From assembly GCF_900100715.1 (NCBI RefSeq), contig NZ_FNCA01000002.1, positions 124,001 to 188,000 of the forward strand: a stretch of 64,000 bases of DNA, given 5' to 3'. The stretch's first letter is position 1. Each line of letters begins with the position of its first letter. The position numbers were made by a program, and so were the translations under genes. Positions 8,953-17,714 of the stretch are shown piece after piece. Source of the DNA: Methanolobus vulcani (GTDB taxonomy: Archaea > Halobacteriota > Methanosarcinia > Methanosarcinales > Methanosarcinaceae). The notes under the pieces were generated by a model that worked only from the letters and a program-made list of their open reading frames with translations, made no database searches and was not told the DNA's origin.

Positions 8953-9312
8953 TTAAATTCCTTTTTTGAATGAGGAGTCAATGCTCCTCAATAATTTATC
9001 TCCGGTCTCCGTAAGATAGTATATCTGGAAGTTCTTATCTCGTCTTGAATCCACAAGGTCTGCGTCCTTAAGAAGTTTCAGATGGTATGACAGTGCTGAA
9101 TGTTTATAGTCTGTTATCTCAACAAGCACACATACACAAAGCTCGGTTACCTGAAGCGCTTTGAGAATTCGAATTCTGACAGGATCGGACAGTACTTTGA
9201 AAACAGATACAAGATTGTCTACATTCTCTTTCATAACAGCATGGACTTCAAGTGATGTAGAGTCCGGAAGAATGTATGGTTCCTGAATTATGTTTATGTC
9301 CTGCTCAGTCAT
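8953..9312 (-). CDS. ArsR-family metal-responsive repressor
   Basis: A 119-residue winged-helix protein. The helix-3 sequence ELCVCVLVEI resembles the ELCVCDL metal-binding motif of ArsR/SmtB repressors and keeps both Cys, while the following Asp is Val. The recognition helix HSALSYHLKLLKDADLV and wing DSRRDKNFQIYYL are typical. It is convergent with nikR (9-bp gap). No arsenic or heavy-metal genes adjoin, except the P-type ATPase and haemerythrin further along the same strand. The ligand could be As(III) or another thiophilic metal; this is not determinable here. Confidence 0.85.
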   Translation of the reverse strand: MTEQDINIIQEPYILPDSTSLEVHAVMKENVDNLVSVFKVLSDPVRIRILKALQVTELCVCVLVEITDYKHSALSYHLKLLKDADLVDSRRDKNFQIYYLTETGDKLLRSIDSSFKKGI

Positions 9313-9315
9313 ATC

Positions 9316-9355
9316 TTGACTAATTAGGTTTAAGTAATTAATATGTTTTGACTAA
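9316..9355. promoter_or_regulatory. Direct repeat TTGACTAA upstream of arsR
   Basis: TTGACTAA occurs at 9316-9323 and 9348-9355, 32 bp apart (three helical turns), immediately upstream of the arsR start. AT-rich TATA-like sequence lies between. This is a plausible autoregulatory operator arrangement. Confidence 0.35.
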
Positions 9356-9376
9356 AGTCCATCAAAAACAAATTTT

Positions 9377-9402
9377 AAAAAGGTCTATTTCAGACCTTTT
9401 TC
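9377..9402 (-). terminator. Hairpin with T-tract at the end of the haemerythrin gene
   Basis: AAAAGGTCT and AGACCTTTT form a perfect stem with a 5-nt loop overlapping the haemerythrin stop codon. On the minus strand the hairpin ends in a T-rich stretch. It also faces the arsR promoter. Coordinates may be off by one base. Confidence 0.5.
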
Positions 9403-9792
9403 TATGAAAAGAGATGCATACTTCTTATCAGTAAGCTGTATGTGACCTACAAGCCAGTCTTTGAGGAAGTTGAGGATCTCATAACTGATACCGGCTTTTT
9501 CGTTCTCATAGTCTTTCTTGAATGAGAGCACTTTCTCTACAAACTTTTCATGTTCCAGCTTGTGTTCTTCGTAGTCAGGGTAAGCAAAGCGCTTCATATA
9601 CTTTTCTTCAGTTGTGAAATGGAATTTTGTATACTCTGCCATCTTATTTATGATCTCAAGAGTGACTTCTTTGCTTTTTGCGTTCTTCATTGCATCATGA
9701 AGGTCATTTATCATACCCACGAGGACTTTATGCTGGTCATCGATCTCTTTTATTTGAATACTGTATTTGTCTGACCATGTAATGAGTGCCAT
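9385..9792 (-). CDS. Haemerythrin-like O2-binding protein
   Basis: A 135-residue single-domain bacteriohaemerythrin. The full diiron ligand set is visible: His21 (DDQHK), His58 and Glu62 (FHFTTEE), His77 and His81 (EEHKLEH), and His117 and Asp122 (GHIQLTD). Such proteins bind O2 reversibly and may sense, store or deliver it. No fused signalling domain is present. Context with other oxygen-handling proteins at 14.2-16.3 kb fits protection of an anaerobe. The start ATG is at 9790-9792. Confidence 0.93.
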   Translation of the reverse strand: MALITWSDKYSIQIKEIDDQHKVLVGMINDLHDAMKNAKSKEVTLEIINKMAEYTKFHFTTEEKYMKRFAYPDYEEHKLEHEKFVEKVLSFKKDYENEKAGISYEILNFLKDWLVGHIQLTDKKYASLFIEKGLK

Positions 9793-9914
9793 TAACTATC
9801 ACCAGCTAGTAATTGGCATAGAAATATATATACATTATTATAATTCAAAACAATGGTAAATTCAAAAATGTCTTCTGATTTACATTGTTTCAAATATCCA
9901 TAGTCCTCGCACTC

Positions 9915-12596
9915 TTATTTTTTACTGACTGCTGCTATAACCAATTTCAGCCCTTCTGCAAAGAGGAATGTCACAAAGGCCACAGCAATAGGCATAATCC
10001 ACTCCGCAGGTGACAACGGGATCAATCCGAACGCAACATTCAGTTTTGGGATGTACATAACTGACATAGTTGCAAAGAACGTAGCTGTAACTCCGGTTAT
10101 CATAAAGTGGTTACTGAAGATCCCAATACTGAATACCGATTTTTCAAGAGATCTGAAAGCCAGCGGTATGAACAGGATCATGCTCACAACCGTGGCAAAT
10201 GTCAGTGTTCTTGCCATGGTTGTGTCAGCTACCGGATCGCTCATTTCAAACACAAGGAATGAGGCAATTCCCATTGCAAATGCCAGTGTTATTACCAGGA
10301 AAAGATTTCGCTTTTTAAGGAAATTATCATCAGGATCCCTCGGCGGAATTGTCATTATGCCGGGAGTTGCCGGATCAAGCCCAAGAGATACGGCAGGCAT
10401 TATCTCATTGAACATGTTGATGAAAAGTATCTGCAATGCAAGGAGCGGTATAAGATCAAATCCAAGGAGACTGATTCCTGCCATGATCAGTATTATCAGC
10501 ATGAAATTCCTTGAGATCAGATAGGTTATGAATTTCTCAATATTATTGTAAATGGTCCTGCCGCCACGGACAGCTTCCACGATGGTTGCAAAATTGTCAT
10601 CCTGGAGTATCATGACACTGGATTCTTTTGCAACGTCAGTTCCTTTGATTCCCATTGCAATGCCAATATCAGCTTTTTTAAGAGCTGGTGCATCGTTCAC
10701 ACCATCTCCGGTCATGGCAACTATATGTCCTTTTTTCTGAAGGGCATTCACGATCCTGAGCTTTTGTTCTGGCATTGTCCTGGCATAAACATTTATGTTC
10801 TCAACAATGATGTCAAATTCCTCATCGTTGAGTTCTTCAAGTTCATCGCCTGTGACCGCGCAGTCCTCTGCTATGCGAAGAAGTTTCTCATCCTCATAGA
10901 CTCCACAACCATTTTTGTCATCAAAAAGGCCGATATTTCTTCCGATAGCTTTTGCTGTTTCCTGATTGTCTCCGGTTATCATTATCACTTTGATACCGGC
11001 TTTTCTGCACATAGCAACAGCTTCTTTTGCTTCTTCTCTAGGAGGGTCTATCATTGCCACAAGTCCAAGGAATATCATGTCCTTTTCAAACTCATCAGTG
11101 TCAGCTCCGGCAGACTCTTCCTTGCATGCTGCGGCCAGTACGCGATATGCAGAACTTGCAAATTCCAGGTTTTTATCCAGTATGATCTTTCTGTCCTTTT
11201 GCGTGAGAGGTACACGTTCTCCATTCTTTTCTATAAAACTGCACTGCGGCAGGACAAATTCAGGAGCGCCCTTTGTAAATGAGAAAAATCCACTATCTGT
11301 CTTGTGGATAGTTGTCATTATCTTTCTTTCCGAGGTGAACACGATCTCCTCGGTCGTTTCGTAATCTGTTTCAAGTTCATCCTTCCACAGGTCAACCTTT
11401 GCAGCAGCAACAGTAAGAGCTATTTCAGTGGGATCACCGATAACTTCCCATTTTTCCCCTTTCTTTTCAATGGCAGAATTGTTACAAAGAGTAATTCCCC
11501 TGAGTAAATTAAGGGTAGTATTGTCTTTCTTTACATCAATATTGTTTCCACGTTTCAGGAACTCTCCTTTGGGAATATATCCTGAACCAGTAACATCGAT
11601 TTCAGTTTCGCTGACAAAGAGTTTTTCAACTGTCATCTCATTGCGGGTGAGTGTACCTGTCTTGTCCGTACAGATGATCGTTGTTGATCCAAGTGTCTCC
11701 ACAGCAAGCATTTTTCTAATAATGGCATTGTGTCCTGCCATTTTTTTCATGCCGTATGCAAGGGTTATTGTAAGTGTGAGCGGCAGCCCTTCAGGCACAG
11801 CAGCCACAGCAAGAGCCAGTGATATCAGGAGCATATCACCGAATGGTGCTCCTATGTAGATCCCAATGGCAAATGTAATTGCAGAAGCGAGAACAGCAAG
11901 GAATGCAAGTGTAAGGGAGAGTTTTGTGATCTTTACCTGAAGCGGGGTATGTTCATCCCTGGTCTGGATGAGGCTTGCTATCTGTCCTATCTTTGTTTCC
12001 ATTCCGATGGCTGTGACAAGAGCTTTACATTTACCATGAACAAGCTGAGTACCGGCAAAAATTGTATTATTTTCAGTTTTACCTACCGGCACGCTTTCTC
12101 CTGTAAGGGCTGATTCATCGATCTTAAGGGCAACTGCCTCTAATACAAAAGCATCTGCAGGAACTTTATCCCCCGTCTCAAGAATAAGAATATCCCCTGG
12201 AACAACATTGACTGTAAGTATCTTTAGAAGACGTTTATCTCTCAGCACAGTGGTTTCGGGCTGCACTATACTTTTCAGTGCTTCCATCGCCTTTTCAGCC
12301 CTGTACTCCTGAATGAATCCCAGTATGATGACAACGGCAATTGTGAACATGATTACCCAGAAATCAATGGTCTCACCAATTGCAAGAGAAATCACAGCAG
12401 CGGCTGCGAGCACCCATACTATAAGGTTTACGAACTGTCCTGCAAGGACTTTCAATGCCGTTGTTTTCTTCTTTTCGGTAAGTTCGTTCTTTCCGTAAAT
12501 TGCCAGTCTTTCCTGTGCTTCCTGTTCGGAAAGTCCGTCTCTGGAACTTTTCATTTCGGCGAATAATTCTTCAGAGATATCATTTTCCTGTCCCAC
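9915..12596 (-). CDS. P2-type cation-transporting ATPase
   Basis: An 893-residue P-type ATPase pumping a cation across the membrane with ATP. Visible in order: an N-terminal cation-ATPase domain (GLSEQEAQERLAIYGKNEL), the TGES actuator motif, the PEGLP motif in helix 4, the phosphorylated Asp in DKTGTLT, the nucleotide domain, MTGDGVNDAPALKKADIGIAMG, and four C-terminal helices. PEGLP and GTQLVHGKCKALV place it with P2 (Ca2+/Na+,K+-like) pumps. Helix 6 reads INMFNEIMPA where calcium pumps have VNLVTDGLPA, so selectivity may differ. The GTG start is preceded by GGGAG. Confidence 0.88.
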   Translation of the reverse strand: MGQENDISEELFAEMKSSRDGLSEQEAQERLAIYGKNELTEKKKTTALKVLAGQFVNLIVWVLAAAAVISLAIGETIDFWVIMFTIAVVIILGFIQEYRAEKAMEALKSIVQPETTVLRDKRLLKILTVNVVPGDILILETGDKVPADAFVLEAVALKIDESALTGESVPVGKTENNTIFAGTQLVHGKCKALVTAIGMETKIGQIASLIQTRDEHTPLQVKITKLSLTLAFLAVLASAITFAIGIYIGAPFGDMLLISLALAVAAVPEGLPLTLTITLAYGMKKMAGHNAIIRKMLAVETLGSTTIICTDKTGTLTRNEMTVEKLFVSETEIDVTGSGYIPKGEFLKRGNNIDVKKDNTTLNLLRGITLCNNSAIEKKGEKWEVIGDPTEIALTVAAAKVDLWKDELETDYETTEEIVFTSERKIMTTIHKTDSGFFSFTKGAPEFVLPQCSFIEKNGERVPLTQKDRKIILDKNLEFASSAYRVLAAACKEESAGADTDEFEKDMIFLGLVAMIDPPREEAKEAVAMCRKAGIKVIMITGDNQETAKAIGRNIGLFDDKNGCGVYEDEKLLRIAEDCAVTGDELEELNDEEFDIIVENINVYARTMPEQKLRIVNALQKKGHIVAMTGDGVNDAPALKKADIGIAMGIKGTDVAKESSVMILQDDNFATIVEAVRGGRTIYNNIEKFITYLISRNFMLIILIMAGISLLGFDLIPLLALQILFINMFNEIMPAVSLGLDPATPGIMTIPPRDPDDNFLKKRNLFLVITLAFAMGIASFLVFEMSDPVADTTMARTLTFATVVSMILFIPLAFRSLEKSVFSIGIFSNHFMITGVTATFFATMSVMYIPKLNVAFGLIPLSPAEWIMPIAVAFVTFLFAEGLKLVIAAVSKK

Positions 12597-12647
12597 TTAG
12601 CTTCTCCCTTTATTCCAATTTGATATAAGATAATATATTCGTATCTG

Positions 12648-13481
12648 TCACTGTATCTTTTTTAACCTGTCTGCAAAATCGGATGATATATAATTATCAG
12701 TGCTCATACACACATGTGTTGCAAATTCAATTGCATTGTTGATGATCTCATCCCATTCAGATTCAGAAACAGTGTAAAGGTCTGTAATTTTCCTGTGATG
12801 CAGCATGTATGCGATACCTGCGTTGAAAGTGTCGCCTGCGCCAACAGTACTTACAGTCTCGATTTCAGGAACTGTGTACTGCTTAGAATAAGAAGGTGTT
12901 CTCAGGTAAACTCCACGGGAATTTGCGGTGTAAATAAGTATGTCACATCCTTTTTCGCAGATAAAATCATAAGCTTCATCAGGAGTATTGCATCCTGCTA
13001 TCATTTTCATATCCTCATTTGAGGCTCTGACGATATCTGCAAATTTTATGTTCTCAGATATCATTGATTTGATTTCTTCAAGTGAAGACGAAAGAGAATC
13101 TCTGAAATTCGGGTCATAATACAGTGTGGTACCAGTGTCCTTTGCAGAAATGAGGATATTTTTCAGTCCTGCTCTGATTTCCGGCTTTAATGTCATAATT
13201 GAGCCAAACATGAGTATATCACCTGGTTCAAATTGCGGTATCTCGATATCAAGTCGCTTTTCAGGAAAATCTTCATAGAACTCATATGATGCATCGTTAC
13301 GTTCATTCAGAAATGCAAGTGAAAGAGGTGACTTGCCATTATAAAGAAAAAGATAATCCGTTGAGACTCCGTTTTTCTGGAGAAATTCAGTAATTAAGCT
13401 GCTTATATTGTCCTGTCCTAACTCACTGATAAATGAAACCGGGACTCCTGTTCTTCCAAGAGAGACAGAACTATTCAGCAT
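12648..13481 (-). CDS. PfkB-family carbohydrate kinase (5' end unclear)
   Basis: A ribokinase/fructokinase-like sugar kinase with the C-terminal signature TVGAGDTFNAGIAYM (catalytic Asp in GAGD) and the ATP-site region before it. The first ATG (13481) lies inside the conserved N-terminal motif: the same frame upstream encodes VYTISETFYDILF, then CPGGAMLNSSVSLGR, matching the usual GExxxD...PGGA start of the family. That frame stays open to 13586 but has no ATG, GTG or TTG. Either a non-standard start is used or a single-base change separates it from an out-of-frame ATG at 13576. The substrate is unassigned; fructose is a guess. Confidence 0.8.
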   Translation of the reverse strand: MLNSSVSLGRTGVPVSFISELGQDNISSLITEFLQKNGVSTDYLFLYNGKSPLSLAFLNERNDASYEFYEDFPEKRLDIEIPQFEPGDILMFGSIMTLKPEIRAGLKNILISAKDTGTTLYYDPNFRDSLSSSLEEIKSMISENIKFADIVRASNEDMKMIAGCNTPDEAYDFICEKGCDILIYTANSRGVYLRTPSYSKQYTVPEIETVSTVGAGDTFNAGIAYMLHHRKITDLYTVSESEWDEIINNAIEFATHVCMSTDNYISSDFADRLKKIQ

Positions 13482-13593
13482 GGCTCCACCCGGGCAGGAT
13501 GCTATTGTTTTTCCTTCCTTGAAAAGTATGTCATAAAAAGTTTCACTGATGGTGTAAACATGGGATATGTTATCATCCGCCAGATTTCAGGTT

Positions 13594-13959
13594 TTAATTC
13601 TCAGTAATTTTCAGTATTCCTACAATGTAGGCTACATTTCCACTCTCATCACGTATGAATGTGGTTTTTTCCTCAACGGTTCTGACATGTTCTTTTTTAG
13701 TCCTGATCCTGTATTTCTGTGAAAGGCTGCCAGCACCTTCAAGTGCATTTTCCTTCAGTTCCAGAACTACTCTGTCAAGGTCATCAGGATGAATAAGTTC
13801 TTTGAAGTTCACTTTTCCTGAAGTAAGATCTTCAGTTTTGTAGCCAAATTCCTCAATTGATGAGGATACAAATTCCACTTTCCCATTTTCTTTGCGTATG
13901 AATGCTATTATTCCTGAGTTATCAAGGAGCATTTCAAGGGCTTTAACACGAAGCTCCAT
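13594..13959 (-). CDS. Single PAS-domain protein
   Basis: A 121-residue protein consisting essentially of one PAS domain (ALEMLLDNSGIIAFIRKENG at the start, ELIHPDDLDRVV in the middle, FIRDESGNVAYIVGILKITE at the end). No kinase or output domain is attached. The reading frame is open upstream to 14130 and encodes a charged, coiled-coil-like stretch (ELKETENAELECALKQKD) before the first ATG, but without a standard start codon. So the real protein may be longer or the region may carry a frameshift. The pfkB frame begins about 10 bp after its stop. Confidence 0.7.
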   Translation of the reverse strand: MELRVKALEMLLDNSGIIAFIRKENGKVEFVSSSIEEFGYKTEDLTSGKVNFKELIHPDDLDRVVLELKENALEGAGSLSQKYRIRTKKEHVRTVEEKTTFIRDESGNVAYIVGILKITEN

Positions 13960-14281
13960 TATTTCAAGAATGTCCTTTTGCTTTAGGGCACACTCCAGTT
14001 CAGCGTTCTCCGTTTCTTTTAGTTCTCCCAGTTTGTCTTCCTTTCTGTCATAATTGCTGTAAGTAGCAGCTTTTCCAAAATTTGTATCATGACCGATAAC
14101 AACCCCTCCTGTACATCTTGGTCTAATCCTTTAGAGAATTGCCTGAATAATTATCTCCATCAATAATTTAAGTATTTGTTGTCTACTAGATAGTTCACAC
14201 TAATCATTAATCACTTCCAGAAAGAAATGGTGAAAAATAATTTTCTGGAGCAAAGCCGCCCCAGTCAAGCAAAAAAGATAT
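13960..14281 (-). other. Upstream region of the PAS gene
   Basis: 322 bp between the PAS and FTR-type genes. The PAS-proximal part is open in the PAS frame (to 14130). It also carries, in another frame, a 23-codon ORF starting at ATG 14090 with GGAGGGG upstream (MIQILEKLLLTAIMTERK...). The remainder is AT-rich and likely holds the promoter. No RNA gene is seen. Confidence 0.4.
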
Positions 14282-14557
14282 TTATTTTATGTAAAGTCCG
14301 CACTTGCATGAACCACGGGTTTCAACATCTCTTGTTCTTGCAGCGCATGGGCATATAATCTTCTTGTCCTGTTCTTTGTCTCCTGTTCTCTTCTGGCAGA
14401 AACAGTACCATTCACCGTATTCTCTCTTGTTGTTGGAGATACCTTTTACTGCTGTTGTGATAACATCCCAATCACTATTGAGCTTGTATCCGGTTGTTTC
14501 TGCATTTTTCTTGGACCTTTCATAAAATTCTGCTTCTAGATCATTTTCGAATTTCAT
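14282..14557 (-). CDS. Ferredoxin:thioredoxin reductase catalytic-subunit-like protein
   Basis: A 91-residue protein with the FTR beta-chain cysteine pattern. CFC (in WYCFCQKRTGDKE), CPC (in IICPCAARTRD) and CKC (in GSCKCGLY) correspond to the CPC...CPC...CHC set holding a [4Fe-4S] cluster next to a redox disulfide. It likely passes electrons from ferredoxin to a thioredoxin. The first motif has Phe instead of Pro and the last Lys instead of His. The start MKFENDLEAEF is chosen because GAGAGTG precedes it; an in-frame ATG at 14587 adds 10 residues. It sits 44 bp downstream of the flavodiiron gene. Confidence 0.85.
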   Translation of the reverse strand: MKFENDLEAEFYERSKKNAETTGYKLNSDWDVITTAVKGISNNKREYGEWYCFCQKRTGDKEQDKKIICPCAARTRDVETRGSCKCGLYIK

Positions 14558-14601
14558 AGTAACACTCTCATATGTTGGAATAAACATTCATCTCTATAAA
14601 T

Positions 14602-15813
14602 TTAAGAGTTTGCATTCTCCATTGCAATTTCGGCAAGTCTGTAACCGATTTCCCGGCAGGCTTTTTTGTCTTCTTCATAAGGTCGGAACTTTATTTGCAT
14701 ACTTTCCATGGCAAGCTCGAACTTTGCACTTTCGATCATCTTTTCCATTCCTTTGACTGCACCGCCTCCCCATCCGTAGGAACCGAATAGGAAGTATTTC
14801 TTACCTTTTGGGTGAAGTCCTGTAAGGTATGTCAGGAATCCGGCAATAGTAAAGAACATTCCATTATTCATTGTGGGTGAACCTATGGCAACCACCGGTG
14901 CATCCATGAGTTCTTTCATTGTCATGCTCCAGTCGTTCTTTCTCAGGTGCCTCAGGCGTACTTCAACTCCTGCTGACCTCGCACCTTCGACAATTTCCAT
15001 TGCCATTTTTTCAGTGCTGCCCCACATGGTATCATAGATCACGATTACTTTTGGAACAGTTTCACCGTTTGCCCATTTCAGGTATTGTGTCATAATCTTT
15101 GAAACATCCTTCCTCCAGATGATTCCGTGTGCAGGAGCTATCATTTCAGGATGTACTTCCAGTCCTTTGAGCTTCTCAATATATTTGAGGACCTGAGAAC
15201 CAAAAGGCAACAGTATATTGGCATAGTATATGCCCGCATCTTCCATTACATCATCTACTTCATCATCAAAGCGTTTGGATGTCGCAACATGTTGTCCGAA
15301 TGCGTCATTTGAGAAAAGGAGTTTGTCTTCTTTCACATAGGTCTGCATGCTGTCAGGCCAGTGAAGCATTGTTGCCTCAATGAACATCAATGTCCTTTTA
15401 CCAAGGCTTAACTCATCACCTGTTTTTACAACAGTCAGATCCCAGTTATCAAAACCTTCTTCCTTGTAATACTCTGAAAGACCGGTCTGCCCTTTTGATG
15501 ATGCAAAGACCTTTGCATTTGGTGCGACTTCCAGAACTGCGGAGATTGAACTGGAATGGTCCATTTCAACGTGGTTGGATATGATGTAATCTATCTTTGA
15601 AGGATCGATTATCTGACTGATACGCTTGATCATCTCCCCGGCAAACGGAGCTTTTACTGTGTCAATGAGGGCTATTTTCTCATCGATCACAAGGTATGAA
15701 TTGTAGCTTCCTCCCTTTGGTGTCTCATATCCGTGGAAGTCACGCAGATTCCAGTCAACCACGCCTACCCAGTAGATCCCTTTTGCTATTTCAAGTGGCT
15801 TGTAATCGTCCAT
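14602..15813 (-). CDS. fprA: Flavodiiron protein, F420H2 oxidase type (FprA)
   Basis: A 403-residue class-A flavodiiron protein. The N-terminal beta-lactamase-like domain carries the diiron ligands (NHVEMDHSS, residues 80-88, and later conserved His/Asp including PAHGIIW). The C-terminal flavodoxin domain binds FMN (VIYDTMWGSTEKMA, then GSPTMNNGMFF). In methanogens such enzymes reduce O2 to water with F420H2. There is no extra reductase domain. Just upstream of it on the minus strand is the rubrerythrin-like gene and just downstream the FTR-type gene, a compact oxygen-detoxification set. Confidence 0.93.
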   Translation of the reverse strand: MDDYKPLEIAKGIYWVGVVDWNLRDFHGYETPKGGSYNSYLVIDEKIALIDTVKAPFAGEMIKRISQIIDPSKIDYIISNHVEMDHSSSISAVLEVAPNAKVFASSKGQTGLSEYYKEEGFDNWDLTVVKTGDELSLGKRTLMFIEATMLHWPDSMQTYVKEDKLLFSNDAFGQHVATSKRFDDEVDDVMEDAGIYYANILLPFGSQVLKYIEKLKGLEVHPEMIAPAHGIIWRKDVSKIMTQYLKWANGETVPKVIVIYDTMWGSTEKMAMEIVEGARSAGVEVRLRHLRKNDWSMTMKELMDAPVVAIGSPTMNNGMFFTIAGFLTYLTGLHPKGKKYFLFGSYGWGGGAVKGMEKMIESAKFELAMESMQIKFRPYEEDKKACREIGYRLAEIAMENANS

Positions 15814-15830
15814 TGTACTGCATCTCCTTT

Positions 15831-16319
15831 TTACGTCTGCATTCTGAACTGGGTCGCATCATCAAGCAGTTCATCAATTATCATGTAGTGTCCTCTCTCG
15901 GCAGCTGCAACCTGTTCAAAGAATACTCTTTGTTCTTCGCTCTCTGCCCTTTTGGCAAGCTCCATGTAGAAATATTCACTCTTGTGCTCAAATCTGAGGG
16001 CTGCAAGCAGTATTCCTATTTCTTCCAGTTTTTCATCTGAGAATTCTTCACTGAAAGATGCTTCAAATTTAGGATACGTGAACTCAACCTTTGGTACGTT
16101 CTTACTTTCCCTATACTGCTGGAGATATCCTGCGTGCTTTTTTTCTTCATCCGCAAGGAAAATGTACAATTTGCTTGCAGTTGCGTTCTTCATAACAGAT
16201 GCTTTTTCACTGTAATATGCCATACCCTCTTCCTCAAGTTCGATAGCAAGAGCAATAGCTTCGTCAAGTGACTCAAGATGGTCTAGCTCCTCTGCAATCT
16301 CATGTAGTATATCTTTCAT
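15831..16319 (-). CDS. Rubrerythrin-like diiron protein without rubredoxin domain
   Basis: A 162-residue four-helix ferritin-like protein. Repeated Glu/His iron-ligand motifs are present: ELEEEGMAYY, DEEKKHAGYL, EHKSEYFYMELA and AERGHYMII. The usual C-terminal rubredoxin domain of rubrerythrin is absent. Such proteins reduce peroxide or bind iron in anaerobes. It is encoded 17 bp upstream of the flavodiiron gene and is probably the first gene of that unit. Confidence 0.85.
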   Translation of the reverse strand: MKDILHEIAEELDHLESLDEAIALAIELEEEGMAYYSEKASVMKNATASKLYIFLADEEKKHAGYLQQYRESKNVPKVEFTYPKFEASFSEEFSDEKLEEIGILLAALRFEHKSEYFYMELAKRAESEEQRVFFEQVAAAERGHYMIIDELLDDATQFRMQT

Positions 16320-16596
16320 TTTAGAATCTCCTTTAGGAACTTATGTTGCTAAAATACAAATTTGTCGTTCTCTGTCTGAACAAAAATAAAACCCACTGTA
16401 TCAAATATTATTTAATTCTGGCTTAATATATCTTTCGAGCTTAGTTGCCTGCAATTGCCGGGTTTAGCTATATATTTATATGATATAGGCGACCATTCCA
16501 TGTTTAGAAAACTTTTTATTTGTATCAATACATTAATGTGGTTATATTCCATCTGTTATTTATTTTGAATAAGATTATTTTCATAGAGGTAGATGA
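16320..16596. promoter_or_regulatory. Divergent promoter region between the rubrerythrin-like gene and ino1
   Basis: 277 bp, strongly AT-rich, between divergent genes. A TATA-like stretch (CTATATATTTATATGATATAG, arms CTATAT/ATATAG) at about 16469-16489 faces ino1 and would give a leader of about 80-100 nt. No other element is recognised. Confidence 0.35.
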
Positions 16597-17700
16597 ATGG
16601 ACAAAATAAAAATCGCAATTGCAGGTATAGGCAATTGTGCAAGTTCCCTTATTCAGGGCATTGAATATTACAAAAAAAAGAATGAGGAAGATGCGATAGG
16701 GTTAATGCACTGGGACCTCGGTGGCTACAAGCCTTTCGATATTGATGTAGTAGCTGCTTTTGATGTAGATAAGAGAAAAGTTGGCAAAGATATCTCAGAA
16801 GCGATTTTTGCCCCACCTAATTGTACAGCGGTTTTCTGTCCGGAAATTCCTCCTACGGGTACCATTGTAAAAATGGGCTGTATTCTTGACGGTGTATCAG
16901 AACATATGGTTGACTACAGTGATAACAGGCGCTTTATTCCTTCATCTGATAAAGAGAGCGATAAAGAACAGGTAGTAAAGGAGCTACAGGATTCCGGTGC
17001 AGAGATATTATTGAACTACATGCCCGTAGGTTCTGAGGAAGCGACCCGCTTCTATGCGGAATGCGCCCTTGAGGCAGGAGTTGCATTTATCAATAATATG
17101 CCTGTTTTTATAGTAAGCAATCCCGAGTGGGCTGCTAAGTTTGAGGAAAAGGGTATTCCTATCATTGGTGATGACATAAAGGCACAGCTCGGTGCAACAA
17201 TTACTCACAGGACCCTTGCGGATCTTTTCCGCAAACGTGGTGTGAAACTGGAAAGAACATACCAGCTTAACACAGGTGGAAATACCGACTTCCTGAATAT
17301 GCTCAACAGGAACAGACTTGCTTCCAAGAAGGAGTCCAAAACCGAAGCTGTCCAGTCTGTGGTCGGTCAGAGAATGGACGATGACAATATCCATGTCGGT
17401 CCAAGTGACTATGTTCCATGGCAGAACGATAACAAGTTATGTTTCCTGAGGATGGAAGGTAAACTCTTTGGTGATGTTCCGATGAATATCGAGCTTCGTC
17501 TTTCAGTAGAGGATTCTCCTAACTCTGCCGGAGTTGTCATTGATGCGGTCAGGTGCTGTAAACTTGCACTTGACAGGGGTATTGGTGGAATTCTTTACTC
17601 ACCATCTTCATACTTCATGAAGCACCCACCAAAGCAGTTCACTGATGATGAGGCACATGCGATGACAGATGCTTTCATCAAAGGTGAGCGCGACAACTAG
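16597..17700 (+). CDS. myo-Inositol-1-phosphate synthase
   Basis: A 367-residue NAD-dependent enzyme converting glucose-6-phosphate to inositol-1-phosphate, the head-group source for archaeal inositol phospholipids. The Rossmann start [61 protein letters not shown] and [12 protein letters not shown] are family signatures. The ATG follows AGAGGTAG. Length is typical of archaeal forms. The DUF429 gene follows 14 bp later. Confidence 0.93.
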   Translation: MDKIKIAIAGIGNCASSLIQGIEYYKKKNEEDAIGLMHWDLGGYKPFDIDVVAAFDVDKRKVGKDISEAIFAPPNCTAVFCPEIPPTGTIVKMGCILDGVSEHMVDYSDNRRFIPSSDKESDKEQVVKELQDSGAEILLNYMPVGSEEATRFYAECALEAGVAFINNMPVFIVSNPEWAAKFEEKGIPIIGDDIKAQLGATITHRTLADLFRKRGVKLERTYQLNTGGNTDFLNMLNRNRLASKKESKTEAVQSVVGQRMDDDNIHVGPSDYVPWQNDNKLCFLRMEGKLFGDVPMNIELRLSVEDSPNSAGVVIDAVRCCKLALDRGIGGILYSPSSYFMKHPPKQFTDDEAHAMTDAFIKGERDN

Positions 17701-17714
17701 ATAAGGTAAAATCT

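Noticed and set aside
10725-11282. 185-codon ORF on the plus strand inside the P-type ATPase gene
   Set aside because: Antisense to a fully conserved ATPase domain, composition (Phe/Cys/Ser-rich) typical of a shadow frame, no ribosome site or homologous motif.
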